A stretch of DNA of 64,000 nt from Paracoccus homiensis. Lineage in GTDB: Bacteria; Pseudomonadota; Alphaproteobacteria; Rhodobacterales; Rhodobacteraceae. The DNA is taken from contig NZ_FOHO01000002.1 of the NCBI RefSeq assembly GCF_900111675.1, positions 124,001 to 188,000 on the forward strand, written 5' to 3'. Position 1 is the first letter of the stretch; every line of letters starts with the position of its first letter. The position numbers and the translations under genes were made by a program. Of the stretch, positions 55,720 to 64,000 are shown in pieces. The notes beneath the pieces are model-generated. The model worked only from the letters and a program-made list of their open reading frames with translations. It made no database searches and had not been told where the DNA came from.

Positions 55720-55986
55720 ATGTCCGAGACGCTTCTTTTCGACATGATGCGACAGGCGCTGCTGATCGCGGTCCGAATCTCGGCCCCGATGCTGGCGGTG
55801 GCGCTGATTGCCGGGGTGGTGATCGGCCTGTTCCAGGCGCTGACCTCGGTTCAGGAAATGACCCTGACCTTCGTGCCCAAGGTAGGCCTGATGCTGATCG
55901 TGTTCTGGGTCACCATGAGCTTCATGACCACCGCCCTGTCCGATTTCTATGTCGGGCAGATCATCCCCCTCATTGCAGGAAGCTGA
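55720..55986 (+). CDS. fliQ: Flagellar export protein FliQ
   Basis: FliQ is a small two-helix component of the export gate. The 88-aa protein has ALLIAVRISAPMLAVALIAG, then VVIGLFQALTSVQEMTLTFV and PKVGLMLIVFWVTMSFM, the standard FliQ pattern. It is 3 bp after fliE. Confidence 0.94.
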   Translation: MSETLLFDMMRQALLIAVRISAPMLAVALIAGVVIGLFQALTSVQEMTLTFVPKVGLMLIVFWVTMSFMTTALSDFYVGQIIPLIAGS

Positions 55987-55991
55987 CGCCC

Positions 55992-56708
55992 ATGGACAAC
56001 GCCATCTATGCCGCGCTGACCCGTCAATCCGGGCTGATGAAGGAAATGCGGGTCGTCGCGAACAATATCGCCAATGCAAATACCACCGGCTTTCGTCGCG
56101 AAGGGGTGATCTTTGCCGAACATCTGGCACCGGTGGACGGGCGCGGGGACACCCTGTCGATGGCCCATGCCCGCGGGCGGCTGATCGATCTGAACCAGGG
56201 TGTCCTGAACCAGACCAATGGCAGTTTCGATCTGGCGATCGAGGGGGACGGCTTCTTCATGGTCCAGACCCCGCAGGGCGATCGCCTGACCCGTGCCGGC
56301 GCCTTCATGCCCTCGGGCGAGGGGGAATTGATGAATGCCGACGGCCATCGCCTGCTGGATGAAGGACAGGCCCCGATCCTTGTGCCCGCGGGCGCGACGG
56401 GGGTGTCCGTGGCCGGTGACGGTACGGTTTCGGCCAATGGCGTGCCCTTTGCCCGGATCGGCGTCTTTACCGCCGCCGAGGATGCGCAGCTGACCCATGA
56501 CGGCGGCACGCTGTTTGCCACCGACACCGATCCCGAACCTGTCGAGAACCCGCAGATCCGGCAGGGCTTTCTTGAAGAATCCAATGTCGACGCCGTGTTC
56601 GAGATCTCGCGCATGATCGAGGTGCAGCGCGCCTACGAACTGGGCCAATCCTTCCTTGATCGCGAAGATCAGCGCATCCGTGGCGCGATCACCGCGATGA
56701 CCCGCTGA
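55992..56708 (+). CDS. flgF: Flagellar basal-body rod protein FlgF
   Basis: FlgF is the rod subunit between FlgC and FlgG. The 238-aa protein has an N-terminal rod motif (VVANNIANANTTGFRREGVI), the FlgE/F/G middle motif FDLAIEGDGFFMVQTPQGDR, and a C-terminal ARMIEV-like YELGQSFLD helix. It follows fliQ after 5 bp. Confidence 0.94.
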   Translation: MDNAIYAALTRQSGLMKEMRVVANNIANANTTGFRREGVIFAEHLAPVDGRGDTLSMAHARGRLIDLNQGVLNQTNGSFDLAIEGDGFFMVQTPQGDRLTRAGAFMPSGEGELMNADGHRLLDEGQAPILVPAGATGVSVAGDGTVSANGVPFARIGVFTAAEDAQLTHDGGTLFATDTDPEPVENPQIRQGFLEESNVDAVFEISRMIEVQRAYELGQSFLDREDQRIRGAITAMTR

Positions 56709-56719
56709 AAGGCAGATAG

Positions 56720-57505
56720 ATGAGAGCTTTGCAGATCGCCGCCACCGGGATGAGTGCGCAGCAAACCCGTGTCGAGGTCATTTCCAACAACCTCGCCAAC
56801 ATGTCGACCACCGGCTACAACGCCCGCCGCGCCGAGTTCGCGGACCTGCAATACCAGCAGGCGGTGCGACCCGGCTCTGTCGCGGCAGCCGACGGCACGG
56901 TCATCCCGGCGGGGGTGCAACTGGGCCTGGGCGTGCGCCCGACCGCCGTGACCGTCAATCTGGCGCAGGGCTCGCTCAGTCAGACGGGCGGTGATCTGGA
57001 CATCGCCATCGACGGCGACGGCTATCTGGAGGTTGTTCTGCCCTCGGGCCTGTCGGCCTATACCCGCGATGGCGGGCTGAAACGCTCGGCTGACGGGCTG
57101 GTCGTGACCTCGGACGGGTATCAGGTCGCGCCCGGCATCACCATCCCCGAGGATGCACGCTCGATCTCGATCAATGCCGGGGGCGAGGTTTATGCCTATT
57201 TCAGCGACCGCGTCGAACCCGAGGAACTGGGTCAGCTGACCTTGGCGGGATTTGCCAATGAAAAGGGGCTCGAGGCGATGGGCTCGAACCTGTTTCTGGA
57301 AACCGCCGCATCGGGCGCGCCCCTCGTGGTGAATCCCGGCGAAGAGGGCATGGGGATCCTGCGCCAGGGCTATCTGGAAGACAGCTCGGTCGATGCCGTG
57401 CGCGAAATCACCGAACTGATCAAGGCGCAGCGCGGTTACGAACTGAACGCCAAGGTCATCACCGCCGCCGATCAGATGATGGGCGCAACGGTCCAGGTGC
57501 GCTGA
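56720..57505 (+). CDS. flgG: Flagellar distal rod protein FlgG
   Basis: FlgG is the distal rod. The 261-aa protein has ALQIAATGMSAQQTRVEVIS, NNLANMSTTGYNARRAEF, IDGDGYLEVVLPSGLSAYTR and the C-terminal AQRGYELNAKVITAADQMMG. The last base of its stop is the first base of the flgA start (1-bp overlap). Confidence 0.96.
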   Translation: MRALQIAATGMSAQQTRVEVISNNLANMSTTGYNARRAEFADLQYQQAVRPGSVAAADGTVIPAGVQLGLGVRPTAVTVNLAQGSLSQTGGDLDIAIDGDGYLEVVLPSGLSAYTRDGGLKRSADGLVVTSDGYQVAPGITIPEDARSISINAGGEVYAYFSDRVEPEELGQLTLAGFANEKGLEAMGSNLFLETAASGAPLVVNPGEEGMGILRQGYLEDSSVDAVREITELIKAQRGYELNAKVITAADQMMGATVQVR

Positions 57506-57921
57506 TGCGTCGGGCGTTGCTGATCCTGGGCCTGCTGCTGCCCCACGCCACCCATGCCGGCGGACTGGCCGCCGCGCGCACCCTGCCCGCCGGTACGGTG
57601 ATCGGCGCGGCCGACCTGCGCGCAAGCGATGGCGACCATCGCGGCCTGACCGATCCGTCGCAGGCAATCGGGCTTCAGACCCGCATCACCATCTACGAAG
57701 GCCGCCCGATCCAGGCCAGCCTGTTGCAAGCACCGATCCTGGTCAATCGTAACCAGCTGGTCCGGCTTGATTTTCAGAAAGGCACCCTGCGCATCGCCAC
57801 CAATGGCCGCAGCCTTGACCAGGGTGCCGCGGGCGATCTGGTCCGCGTCATGAACCTTGGTTCGCGATCCACCATCACCGCGCGGGTCAACTCCGACGGC
57901 ACGCTTAGCGTCGCGCATTAG
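57505..57921 (+). CDS. flgA: Flagellar P-ring assembly chaperone FlgA
   Basis: FlgA is the periplasmic chaperone for P-ring assembly. The 138-aa protein has a signal peptide (MRRALLILGLLLPHATHAGG) and the SAF-like domain (ARTLPAGTVIGAADLRASDG) with the C-terminal GDLVRVMNLGSRSTITARVN. It is shorter than E. coli FlgA (~219 aa), having lost the N-terminal region, as in other alphaproteobacteria. Confidence 0.92.
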   Translation: MRRALLILGLLLPHATHAGGLAAARTLPAGTVIGAADLRASDGDHRGLTDPSQAIGLQTRITIYEGRPIQASLLQAPILVNRNQLVRLDFQKGTLRIATNGRSLDQGAAGDLVRVMNLGSRSTITARVNSDGTLSVAH

Positions 57922-57937
57922 ATTGCAAGGACATCTC

Positions 57938-58663
57938 ATGAAAGCCCCCCAACTTCTTTGCCTTATCCTTGCCGTGACCGCCTGCGAGCGTGCCGATCAT
58001 CTGGGCCGACCACCCACCCTGACCGACCCACGCGCCAGCGAGGAATTCACCGCGATGATCAACCCGCCATTGGAAATTCCGGTCGATTCCGGCCGACCCG
58101 AAGCCGCCGCTTCGCTTTGGGCGGGGGCGCATTCCTCGCTGGTCAGCGACCGCCGGGCAGCCGCGCGGGGTGACATCCTGACGGTCGTCATCGAAATCGA
58201 TGACCGTGCGGAAATCAGCAACAGCTCCGACCGCTCGCGGGCGGCGGGTGAAAACCTGTCGATCCCGCAGATGGTCGGCATTCCACAACGGCTTGCCGAC
58301 AAGCTGCCCGCCGGTGCCGGATTCGATGAGCTGGCGGATGCCAAATCTTCCTCCAGCTACAAGGGCGAGGGCAGCATTTCGCGTCGTGACAAGCTGACCC
58401 TGCGCGTGGCGGCCACGGTCATCGACTCGCTGCCCAACGGGACTTTGCAGATCGAAGGTACGCAAGAGGTGCGCGTGAACTACGAACTGCGCGAACTGAC
58501 CGTCAGCGGCTTCGTGCGACCCGCCGATATCGACCGGCAGAACGAGATCGCCTATGACCGCATTGCCGGTGCGCGCATCTCTTATGGCGGGCGTGGCCAG
58601 ATCACCGATGTCCAGCAGCCGCGCTATGGCCAGCAGGTCGCCGATATCCTGCTGCCCTACTAA
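57938..58663 (+). CDS. flgH: Flagellar L-ring protein FlgH
   Basis: FlgH forms the outer-membrane L ring and is a lipoprotein. The 241-aa protein starts at 57938 after GCAAGGAC, with lipobox LAVTAC (Cys ~16). Family motifs include GDILTVVIEIDDRAEISNSS and YSLVEGNLTQ-like GFVRPADIDRQNEIAYDRIA, then GQITDVQQPRYGQQVADILL at the C-terminus. Confidence 0.94.
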   Translation: MKAPQLLCLILAVTACERADHLGRPPTLTDPRASEEFTAMINPPLEIPVDSGRPEAAASLWAGAHSSLVSDRRAAARGDILTVVIEIDDRAEISNSSDRSRAAGENLSIPQMVGIPQRLADKLPAGAGFDELADAKSSSSYKGEGSISRRDKLTLRVAATVIDSLPNGTLQIEGTQEVRVNYELRELTVSGFVRPADIDRQNEIAYDRIAGARISYGGRGQITDVQQPRYGQQVADILLPY

Positions 58664-58675
58664 GGACGCGGACAG

Positions 58676-59191
58676 ATGAAGAAGATCCTTACACTGGTTC
58701 TGCCCCTGATCGCGCTGCTTGGCGGCGCGTTCGCGGGCGACATGCTGCGCAGCGATGCGGCCCCGACAGGCGCGGATCATGCCGACGATGCCGCACATGC
58801 CGAAAGCCCGCCCAAGGACAAGCCCGCAGACCACGCCAAGGACGATCATGGCGAAGCTGCAAAGACCGCCGCAGCGGTTTTCAGCTTTCCCGGTCAGTTC
58901 TTCGTCCCGCTGGCGCGCAATGGCGACATGGGCGCGATGATGATCCTGACGCTGTCGCTGGAAACGACGGAAGATCAGCTGCAGATGCTGCAAACGCGCG
59001 AACACAGATTGCGCGATGCGCTGCTGCGCCAATTGCTGATCGCCGCAAATACCGGGGCCTTCGATGGCAATTACACGACCGAGGCACGACTGCTGCCCTT
59101 GCGGGAAAGCCTGCTGACCGCAGCCGCCCCGATCGGGGATGACAAGATCAGCGCCGTCCTGATCGAGGCAATTGCACGTCAGGGCGGTTAG
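58676..59191 (+). CDS. FliL-like basal body-associated protein
   Basis: This 171-aa protein has one N-terminal helix (residues ~3-22), a His/Asp/Lys-rich linker (residues ~30-65) and a C-terminal domain (FPGQFFVPLARNGDMGAMMI, LREALLRQLL-like RDALLRQLLIA). This layout fits FliL, which sits next to the stator at the basal body. It is 12 bp after flgH and ends the operon. Sequence identity to FliL is modest. Confidence 0.78.
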   Translation: MKKILTLVLPLIALLGGAFAGDMLRSDAAPTGADHADDAAHAESPPKDKPADHAKDDHGEAAKTAAAVFSFPGQFFVPLARNGDMGAMMILTLSLETTEDQLQMLQTREHRLRDALLRQLLIAANTGAFDGNYTTEARLLPLRESLLTAAAPIGDDKISAVLIEAIARQGG

Positions 59192-59263
59192 CGCCTTGGC
59201 GGTTGCGTGGTCCGGTCGAAGCAGGCAGAACGTGCCGCGCAATAACCGGATCTGCCCCACGCC

Positions 59264-60196
59264 ATGCCCTCATCCACGGTCGTCATCCTTCTTGCCAGCT
59301 ATAATGGTGCGGCGTTCCTGCCCGCGCAGTTGGACAGCATCGCGGCGCAAAGCCATCGCGATTGGCGCCTGATCGTATCGGACGACGGTTCAAGCGATGC
59401 GACACGGCAGATCGTGGGGGACTTCGCCGCGCGCTATGCCGCCGGTCAGGTGACAGTGATCGACGGGCCACGTCAGGGCGCGACGCGAAATTTCCTGCAT
59501 CTGGTCGAACAGGCCCCGCGGGGACCGGCGCTGGCCTTCTGCGATCAGGACGATGTCTGGTATCCTGAAAAGCTGGCGCGCGCGATGGCTGCAATCGCCC
59601 CGCATGATGGCCCCGCGCATTATGCCGCCCGTACCATCATCTGCGCCGAGGACCTGACCGAATTGACGCCGTCGCGCCGCTTTTCCCGTCCCTTCGGATT
59701 TCGGAACGCCCTGATTCAGGCCTGCATGGCGGGAAACACCGCGGTGTTCAATCCGGCCGCCGCGGCGATCCTGCAGCAGGGCGTGGGCGCGGCGATCGCG
59801 GCGGGGATCGAATCGCATGACTGGTGGGCCTATCAGCTGATTTCGGGCGCGGGTGGCCTGCCGATTCACGACCCCGAACCGGTGCTGTCCTACCGTCAGC
59901 ACGGCCGCAGCGAGATGGGCCGCAACGACACCCCGCGCGCCATGGCCAAACGTCTGGGCCAGTTGTTTCAGGGCGATTACGGCAGTTGGTTGCAGGCCAA
60001 TCACCGGGCGCTGGACCAGTCCCGTCACTTGTTGACCGCCGGGAACCGCGACCTTCTGGACCGGATGCAGGACGCCCTGCACAAACCCGGTCCCCTGGCC
60101 GCCGCGATGTTGGGACGACTTGGTCTGTATCGCCATACGCCGGCCGGCACGGCGGCCTTCTATGCCGCCGCACTTGCCGGGCGCCTGCGGCCCTAG
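59264..60196 (+). CDS. Family 2 glycosyltransferase, probable rhamnosyltransferase
   Basis: This 310-aa GT-A enzyme has [20 protein letters not shown], then [15 protein letters not shown], and a DxD-like motif in [19 protein letters not shown]. The mid-region [10 protein letters not shown] and [11 protein letters not shown] resembles rhamnosyltransferases of polysaccharide and flagellar-glycan clusters. The neighbouring, convergent rml operon makes dTDP-L-rhamnose, supporting that donor. Its stop overlaps rfbA by 4 bp. Confidence 0.87.
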   Translation: MPSSTVVILLASYNGAAFLPAQLDSIAAQSHRDWRLIVSDDGSSDATRQIVGDFAARYAAGQVTVIDGPRQGATRNFLHLVEQAPRGPALAFCDQDDVWYPEKLARAMAAIAPHDGPAHYAARTIICAEDLTELTPSRRFSRPFGFRNALIQACMAGNTAVFNPAAAAILQQGVGAAIAAGIESHDWWAYQLISGAGGLPIHDPEPVLSYRQHGRSEMGRNDTPRAMAKRLGQLFQGDYGSWLQANHRALDQSRHLLTAGNRDLLDRMQDALHKPGPLAAAMLGRLGLYRHTPAGTAAFYAAALAGRLRP

Positions 60197-61065
60197 TTCA
60201 GCAGTCGCAGCAAGTAGTCGCCATAGGCGTTCTTTGAAAACTTGGCGGCGCGTGCCCGCAGGTCATCGGCGCTGATCCAGCCCGCATCATAGGCGATTTC
60301 CTCGGGGCAGCCGGTCTGCAAACCCTGACGGTTTTCCAACGTCCGCACAAAGTTTCCGGCGTCCAGCAGGCTGGCATGCGTGCCCGTATCCAGCCAGGCA
60401 AAGCCGCGCCCCATGCGTTCGACCGTCAGGCTGCCATCGGCCAGGTAGCTTTCCAGAAGGCTTGTGATCTCCAGCTCTCCGCGGTCGGAAGGCTTGACCT
60501 GGGCGGCCCGCTGCGGCGCGGTTCCGTCAAGGAAATACAGCCCGGTCACGGCATAATCCGACGGCGGCACCTTGGGCTTTTCGACGATCTGAACCGCCGT
60601 GCCATCCGCATCGAAGCCGACGACGCCATATCGCTCGGGGTCGGACACACGATAGCCAAAGACCGTGCCACCTGTCTGCCGCTGATCCGCCGCCTGCAGA
60701 AGAACCGGAAGGCCATGCCCGAAAAAGATGTTGTCGCCCAGAACCATGGCCGAGGGCGCACCGTCCAGAAAATCCTCGGCCAGAAGATAGGCCTGTGCCA
60801 GCCCGTCGGGCGAGGGCTGCACGATCCATTCGAACCGCAGGCCCCATTGGCCGCCATCGCCCAGCAGCCGCTTGAACTGTTCCTGATCCTCGGGGGTGGT
60901 GATGATCGCGATCTCGCGGATCCCGGCCAGCATCAGCACCGTGATCGGGTAATAGATCATTGGCTTGTCATACAGCGGCAGCAACTGTTTCGAAACGCCC
61001 ATCGTGATCGGATAAAGCCGCGTCCCCGAGCCTCCGGCCAGAATGATCCCCTTGCGCTGTGTCAT
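60193..61065 (-). CDS. rfbA: Glucose-1-phosphate thymidylyltransferase
   Basis: RfbA (RmlA) makes dTDP-glucose, the first step of dTDP-L-rhamnose synthesis. The 290-aa protein starts at 61065 with [20 protein letters not shown] and contains [26 protein letters not shown] and the terminal [12 protein letters not shown]. It is last in the rmlC-B-D-A operon and overlaps rfbD by 4 bp. Confidence 0.96.
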   Translation of the reverse strand: MTQRKGIILAGGSGTRLYPITMGVSKQLLPLYDKPMIYYPITVLMLAGIREIAIITTPEDQEQFKRLLGDGGQWGLRFEWIVQPSPDGLAQAYLLAEDFLDGAPSAMVLGDNIFFGHGLPVLLQAADQRQTGGTVFGYRVSDPERYGVVGFDADGTAVQIVEKPKVPPSDYAVTGLYFLDGTAPQRAAQVKPSDRGELEITSLLESYLADGSLTVERMGRGFAWLDTGTHASLLDAGNFVRTLENRQGLQTGCPEEIAYDAGWISADDLRARAAKFSKNAYGDYLLRLLN

Positions 61066-61913
61066 GCCCCTACCCCTGCATCCCTGATGACCTTGGCCAA
61101 GCCCTTGCGCCAATCGGGGCGCGAAATTCCGAAGTCGTCCTTGATCCGACTGCAATCCAGCCGTGAATTCGCCGGACGCCGCGCGGGCGTCGGATAGCCC
61201 GAGGACGGAATATCCACGACCTCGGGCGACAGACCGGCCTGCGCAAAGATCCGGCGCGCGAAATCTGCCCAGGACAGATCGGGCGCGCCGGAAAAATGAT
61301 AGATGCCCCCCGGACGGTCGGGCTGGGCCAGCATGGTCCGGGCGATGACCAGAAGCGCCTGCGCGATATCCACAGCCGGGGTCGGGCCGCCGATCTGGTC
61401 GGCCACGATGGTCAGCCGGTCACGCTCGGCCCCCAGTCGCAGCATCGTCTTGACGAAATTCGCCCCGAATGCCGAAAATACCCACGAGGTCCGCAGGATC
61501 ACATGACGCGCCCCCGACGCCGCGATTGCCGCCTCGCCCGCCAGCTTGGTGGCGCCATAGACGCCAAGGGGGCCGGTCGGGCAGGTTTCGTCACGCGGCT
61601 GATCGCCACTGCCATCGAACACGTAATCGGTCGAGACATGCAGCAGCGGGATCCCGAGTTCGGCACAGGCATGGGCCATGGCGGCGGGCGCATCCGCATT
61701 GACCAGCCGTGCGATGTCGGGCTGTTCCTCGGCGCGATCGACGGCGGTATAGGCGGCAGCGTTGATCACGATCTGCGGGCGATGGTCGCGGATCGCCTTG
61801 GCACAGCTTTCGGGATCGCTCAGATCGGCCTGCGACCGCCCCAGAAACACGGCATCGGGGGCCAGCAGGCGCAGTTCGCGGGCCAGCTGCCCGGTTTCAC
61901 CGAAAACCAGCAT
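61062..61913 (-). CDS. rfbD: dTDP-4-dehydrorhamnose reductase
   Basis: RfbD (RmlD) performs the last step to dTDP-L-rhamnose using NAD(P)H. The 283-aa protein has the Rossmann motif [37 protein letters not shown] and [11 protein letters not shown] (the catalytic Y-x3-K). Starts and stops overlap neighbours (TGATG with rfbB and ATGA with rfbA). Confidence 0.96.
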   Translation of the reverse strand: MLVFGETGQLARELRLLAPDAVFLGRSQADLSDPESCAKAIRDHRPQIVINAAAYTAVDRAEEQPDIARLVNADAPAAMAHACAELGIPLLHVSTDYVFDGSGDQPRDETCPTGPLGVYGATKLAGEAAIAASGARHVILRTSWVFSAFGANFVKTMLRLGAERDRLTIVADQIGGPTPAVDIAQALLVIARTMLAQPDRPGGIYHFSGAPDLSWADFARRIFAQAGLSPEVVDIPSSGYPTPARRPANSRLDCSRIKDDFGISRPDWRKGLAKVIRDAGVGA

Positions 61914-62950
61914 CAGCCTGTCCCCAACCGCTTGCCCACACCGTCGCGGTTCAGCAACGGCTGCCACCAATCGCGATTGCCCAGATACCATTCCACGGTC
62001 CGGCGCAGCCCTTCCTCGACGGTCAGCGAAGGGCGCCAACCCAGTTCGTCGCGGATGCGCGTCGGGTCGATGGCATAGCGGCGATCATGGCCCGGACGGT
62101 CGGGCACGAAGCTGATCAGCCGGTCATGCGGCGCGCCCTGCGGCGACAATTGATCCATATGGGCGCAGATGGTGCGCACCAGGTCGATATTCGTCGCCTC
62201 GTTCTCGCCCCCGATATTATAGCTGCGCCCGACCTGCCCCTGCTGCAGCACCAGCAGCAGCGCATCGGCGTGATCCTCGACATACAGCCAATCGCGGATA
62301 TTGCCGCCATCGCCGTAAACCGGGATCTGTTCACCGGCCAGCGCCTTAAGGATGACGACCGGCACCAGCTTTTCGGGGAAGTGATAGGGTCCGTAATTGT
62401 TGGAGCAATTGGTCAGGACGACCGGCAGGCCATAGGTTTCGTGCCAGGCCCGGACCAGATGGTCCGAACCCGCCTTGCTGGCGGAATAGGGGCTGCGCGG
62501 GTCATAGGGCGTGGTTTCGGTGAACTGCCCGGTCTCACCCAGACTGCCGAAGACCTCATCGGTCGAGATGTGGTGGAAGCGAAACCCTTCGGGGCGGCCC
62601 TTGGCGATCCAGTGGCTGCGGGCAGCCTCCAACAGGTTGAACGTGCCGATGACATTGGTTTCGACAAAGGCCGCGGGGCCGTCGATGGACCGGTCGACAT
62701 GGCTTTCGGCGGCCAGATGCATCACTGCATCGGGGCTGTGTTCGGCAAAGACACGGTCCAGCGCCGCGCGGTCGCGAATATCGACCTGCTCGAAGGCATA
62801 ATCGGGGCTGTCGGCGACCGCGGCGACATTCGCCAGATTGGCCGCATAGGTCAGCGCGTCCAGATTGACGACCTGATGGCCACGCGAAATCGCCAGCCTG
62901 ACAACGGCAGAGCCGATGAACCCGGCGCCGCCGGTCACAAGAATTTTCAT
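61913..62950 (-). CDS. rfbB: dTDP-glucose 4,6-dehydratase
   Basis: RfbB (RmlB) converts dTDP-glucose to the 4-keto-6-deoxy sugar. The 345-aa SDR-type protein starts at 62950 with [18 protein letters not shown] and contains [42 protein letters not shown] (catalytic Y-x3-K) and [15 protein letters not shown]. It overlaps rfbC by 4 bp. Confidence 0.97.
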   Translation of the reverse strand: MKILVTGGAGFIGSAVVRLAISRGHQVVNLDALTYAANLANVAAVADSPDYAFEQVDIRDRAALDRVFAEHSPDAVMHLAAESHVDRSIDGPAAFVETNVIGTFNLLEAARSHWIAKGRPEGFRFHHISTDEVFGSLGETGQFTETTPYDPRSPYSASKAGSDHLVRAWHETYGLPVVLTNCSNNYGPYHFPEKLVPVVILKALAGEQIPVYGDGGNIRDWLYVEDHADALLLVLQQGQVGRSYNIGGENEATNIDLVRTICAHMDQLSPQGAPHDRLISFVPDRPGHDRRYAIDPTRIRDELGWRPSLTVEEGLRRTVEWYLGNRDWWQPLLNRDGVGKRLGTG

Positions 62951-63507
62951 GCCGCACCCTTCGCGGTAAATGGTGAAACCCAATCGTCGAAGGCGGGGGC
63001 GGCAAGGTCCTTGTCGGACAGCAGCGGATCGCTGACGCCCCAGTCGATGCCCAGGCTGTCCCAGCGCACGGCACCGTCGCTGGCGGCATCGTAATGCGCG
63101 GTGCATTTATAGACGATCTCGGTATCGGGTTCGCGGGTCACGAAACCATGCAGGAACCCGGCAGGGATCCACAGCTGTCGCCCGTTTTCAAAGCTCAGCT
63201 CGGTGCCGTACCACTGGCCATAGGTCGCGCTGCCCTGCCGCGCATCGACCGCCACGTCCCACAACGCCCCGCGACCGCAGCGCACCAGTTTGCCCTGTGC
63301 ATGGGGCGGCGACTGATAATGCAGCCCACGCAGCGTGCCGACCTTGCCGGACATGGAATGATTGTCCTGCACGAAGTCCGGCAGGTGGACACCCGCCTGT
63401 TCCAGCTTTGCCCGGTTCCAGCTTTCGGAAAAGAAGCCACGCGAATCGCCATGTCGGGCGGGCGTGATCACAAGCACTTCTGGAAGTGATGTGGTCTCGA
63501 TCTGCAT
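62947..63507 (-). CDS. rfbC: dTDP-4-dehydrorhamnose 3,5-epimerase
   Basis: RfbC (RmlC) inverts two stereocentres of the keto-deoxy sugar. The 186-aa cupin has [37 protein letters not shown] and [20 protein letters not shown] with the catalytic histidines. It is the first gene of the rmlC-B-D-A operon, and its upstream gap is shared with the divergent M10 protease gene. Confidence 0.96.
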   Translation of the reverse strand: MQIETTSLPEVLVITPARHGDSRGFFSESWNRAKLEQAGVHLPDFVQDNHSMSGKVGTLRGLHYQSPPHAQGKLVRCGRGALWDVAVDARQGSATYGQWYGTELSFENGRQLWIPAGFLHGFVTREPDTEIVYKCTAHYDAASDGAVRWDSLGIDWGVSDPLLSDKDLAAPAFDDWVSPFTAKGAA

Positions 63508-63675
63508 AAGAGGTCACCCAAAACAATCTACCTGTCGGGGTATAGGCAAGACGATGGGCGAAGTCACGCAGCGTCCCCCCAATTCGTTAGGCGAAACTTT
63601 ACCTATCCCGGCTATCCAATCTGGAAGCGCGCGGCCGGTTCATGGCAATTGCACATATTCAGATCGGACATTGTC

Positions 63676-64000
63676 ATGAGCCACCAGACCAATTTGCAGA
63701 TCGCGCGATACCTGACCACAGGTTTTTACGAAGATACCGGGCGTCCGGCCTCCAGCTTTCCGATATCAAGCACGGGCATGCTGACGGTGTTCGAAACGCT
63801 GGCCAGCCCCGCCGTGGCCCGGCTGGCCGACTACGCATTGTCGGCCTGGACCTCGGTCAGCGGGATCGGGTTTCGTCAGAACGGCACGAACCAGAACCAC
63901 GACATCAAACTGCAGGACAGTGCGTCGGGCGCGTGGTCGCAGACATGGTATCTGGGCAACGGCGATTCGACGAAATCGGTGGTGAATGTCAGCCAGGACT
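63676..64000 (+). CDS. M10/serralysin-like metalloprotease, N-terminal part
   Basis: This gene starts at 63676 and runs off the window after 108 codons. The sequence (ARYLTTGFYEDTGRPASSFP, ADYALSAWTSVSGIGFRQNG, IKLQDSASGAWSQTWYLGNG, VVNVSQD) fits the N-terminal half of the catalytic domain of serralysin-type proteases, before the HExxHxxGxxH zinc site. These are secreted by type I systems through C-terminal RTX repeats, which would lie beyond the edge. It is divergent from the rml operon. Confidence 0.72.
   Translation, partial: MSHQTNLQIARYLTTGFYEDTGRPASSFPISSTGMLTVFETLASPAVARLADYALSAWTSVSGIGFRQNGTNQNHDIKLQDSASGAWSQTWYLGNGDSTKSVVNVSQD

Overview
The window is a high-G+C alphaproteobacterial chromosome segment, most likely from the Rhodobacteraceae (Paracoccus-like). 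This is judged from gene content: a CcrM-type GANTC methylase, a DciA/DUF721-DsbA-MutY neighbourhood, an ornithine decarboxylase next to an Lrp regulator, a VPLPA-CTERM protein, an M10 protease and a fliI/flgB-type flagellar block. The genus is an inference; no rRNA or marker gene here settles it. Coding density is very high, many neighbours overlap by 4 bp (ATGA), and no insertion sequence, prophage or CRISPR array was seen.

Layout. 1-1.7 kb: end of a bufferin-type RiPP operon (MNIO enzyme, DUF2063 partner, DoxX protein). 1.8-8.7 kb: housekeeping genes (dapA, lytic transglycosylase, EamA exporter, inositol monophosphatase, divergent metR/metF). 8.7-14 kb: accessory genes (DUF2235 hydrolase, ornithine decarboxylase/Lrp pair, HxlR regulator with a tandem DUF1428 and a tandem VOC protein). 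14-20 kb: valS, HisC-like aminotransferase, stand-alone RAM domain, MATE pump. 20-23 kb: pyrB, a dihydroorotase homologue without its metal ligands, and plsY in one overlapping operon. 23.6-28 kb: GDPD with sorting tail, gshA, moaE/moaD/pgsA. 28-34 kb: DUF6152-like and DUF429 proteins, uvrC, then an overlapping operon running sppA-like protease, an unannotated 39-aa membrane protein, CaCA antiporter and a FolM/PTR1-like reductase. 34-38.3 kb: LacI regulator, tRNA-Arg(CCT), an esterase and the aldR/ald pair. 38.3-44.8 kb: mscL, dsbA, dciA, mutY, alkB, ccrM, rnhB, allA. 44.8-50 kb: a probable sulfotransferase/GT90 fusion, MFS exporter, HutC regulator and a TRAP large permease with no partner subunits. 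50.2-53 kb: L,D-transpeptidase, extensin-like protein and a Crp/Fnr regulator. 53.2-59.2 kb: flagellar block, fliI divergent from flgB-flgC-fliE-fliQ-flgF-flgG-flgA-flgH-fliL-like. 59.2-64 kb: glycosyltransferase, complete dTDP-L-rhamnose operon (rmlC-B-D-A), and the start of an M10/serralysin-like protease.

Most noteworthy signals: (i) the 290-bp gap upstream of uvrC, with a perfect DnaA box, a 10-bp direct repeat, six GANTC sites and an AT-rich tract; (ii) three GANTC sites in 39 bp in front of ccrM, the gene for the enzyme that methylates them; (iii) the pseudo-dihydroorotase beside pyrB; (iv) the 39-aa membrane protein; (v) the fused GT90 protein; (vi) the bufferin operon cut by the left edge. 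I did not find a system I can defend as wholly undescribed.
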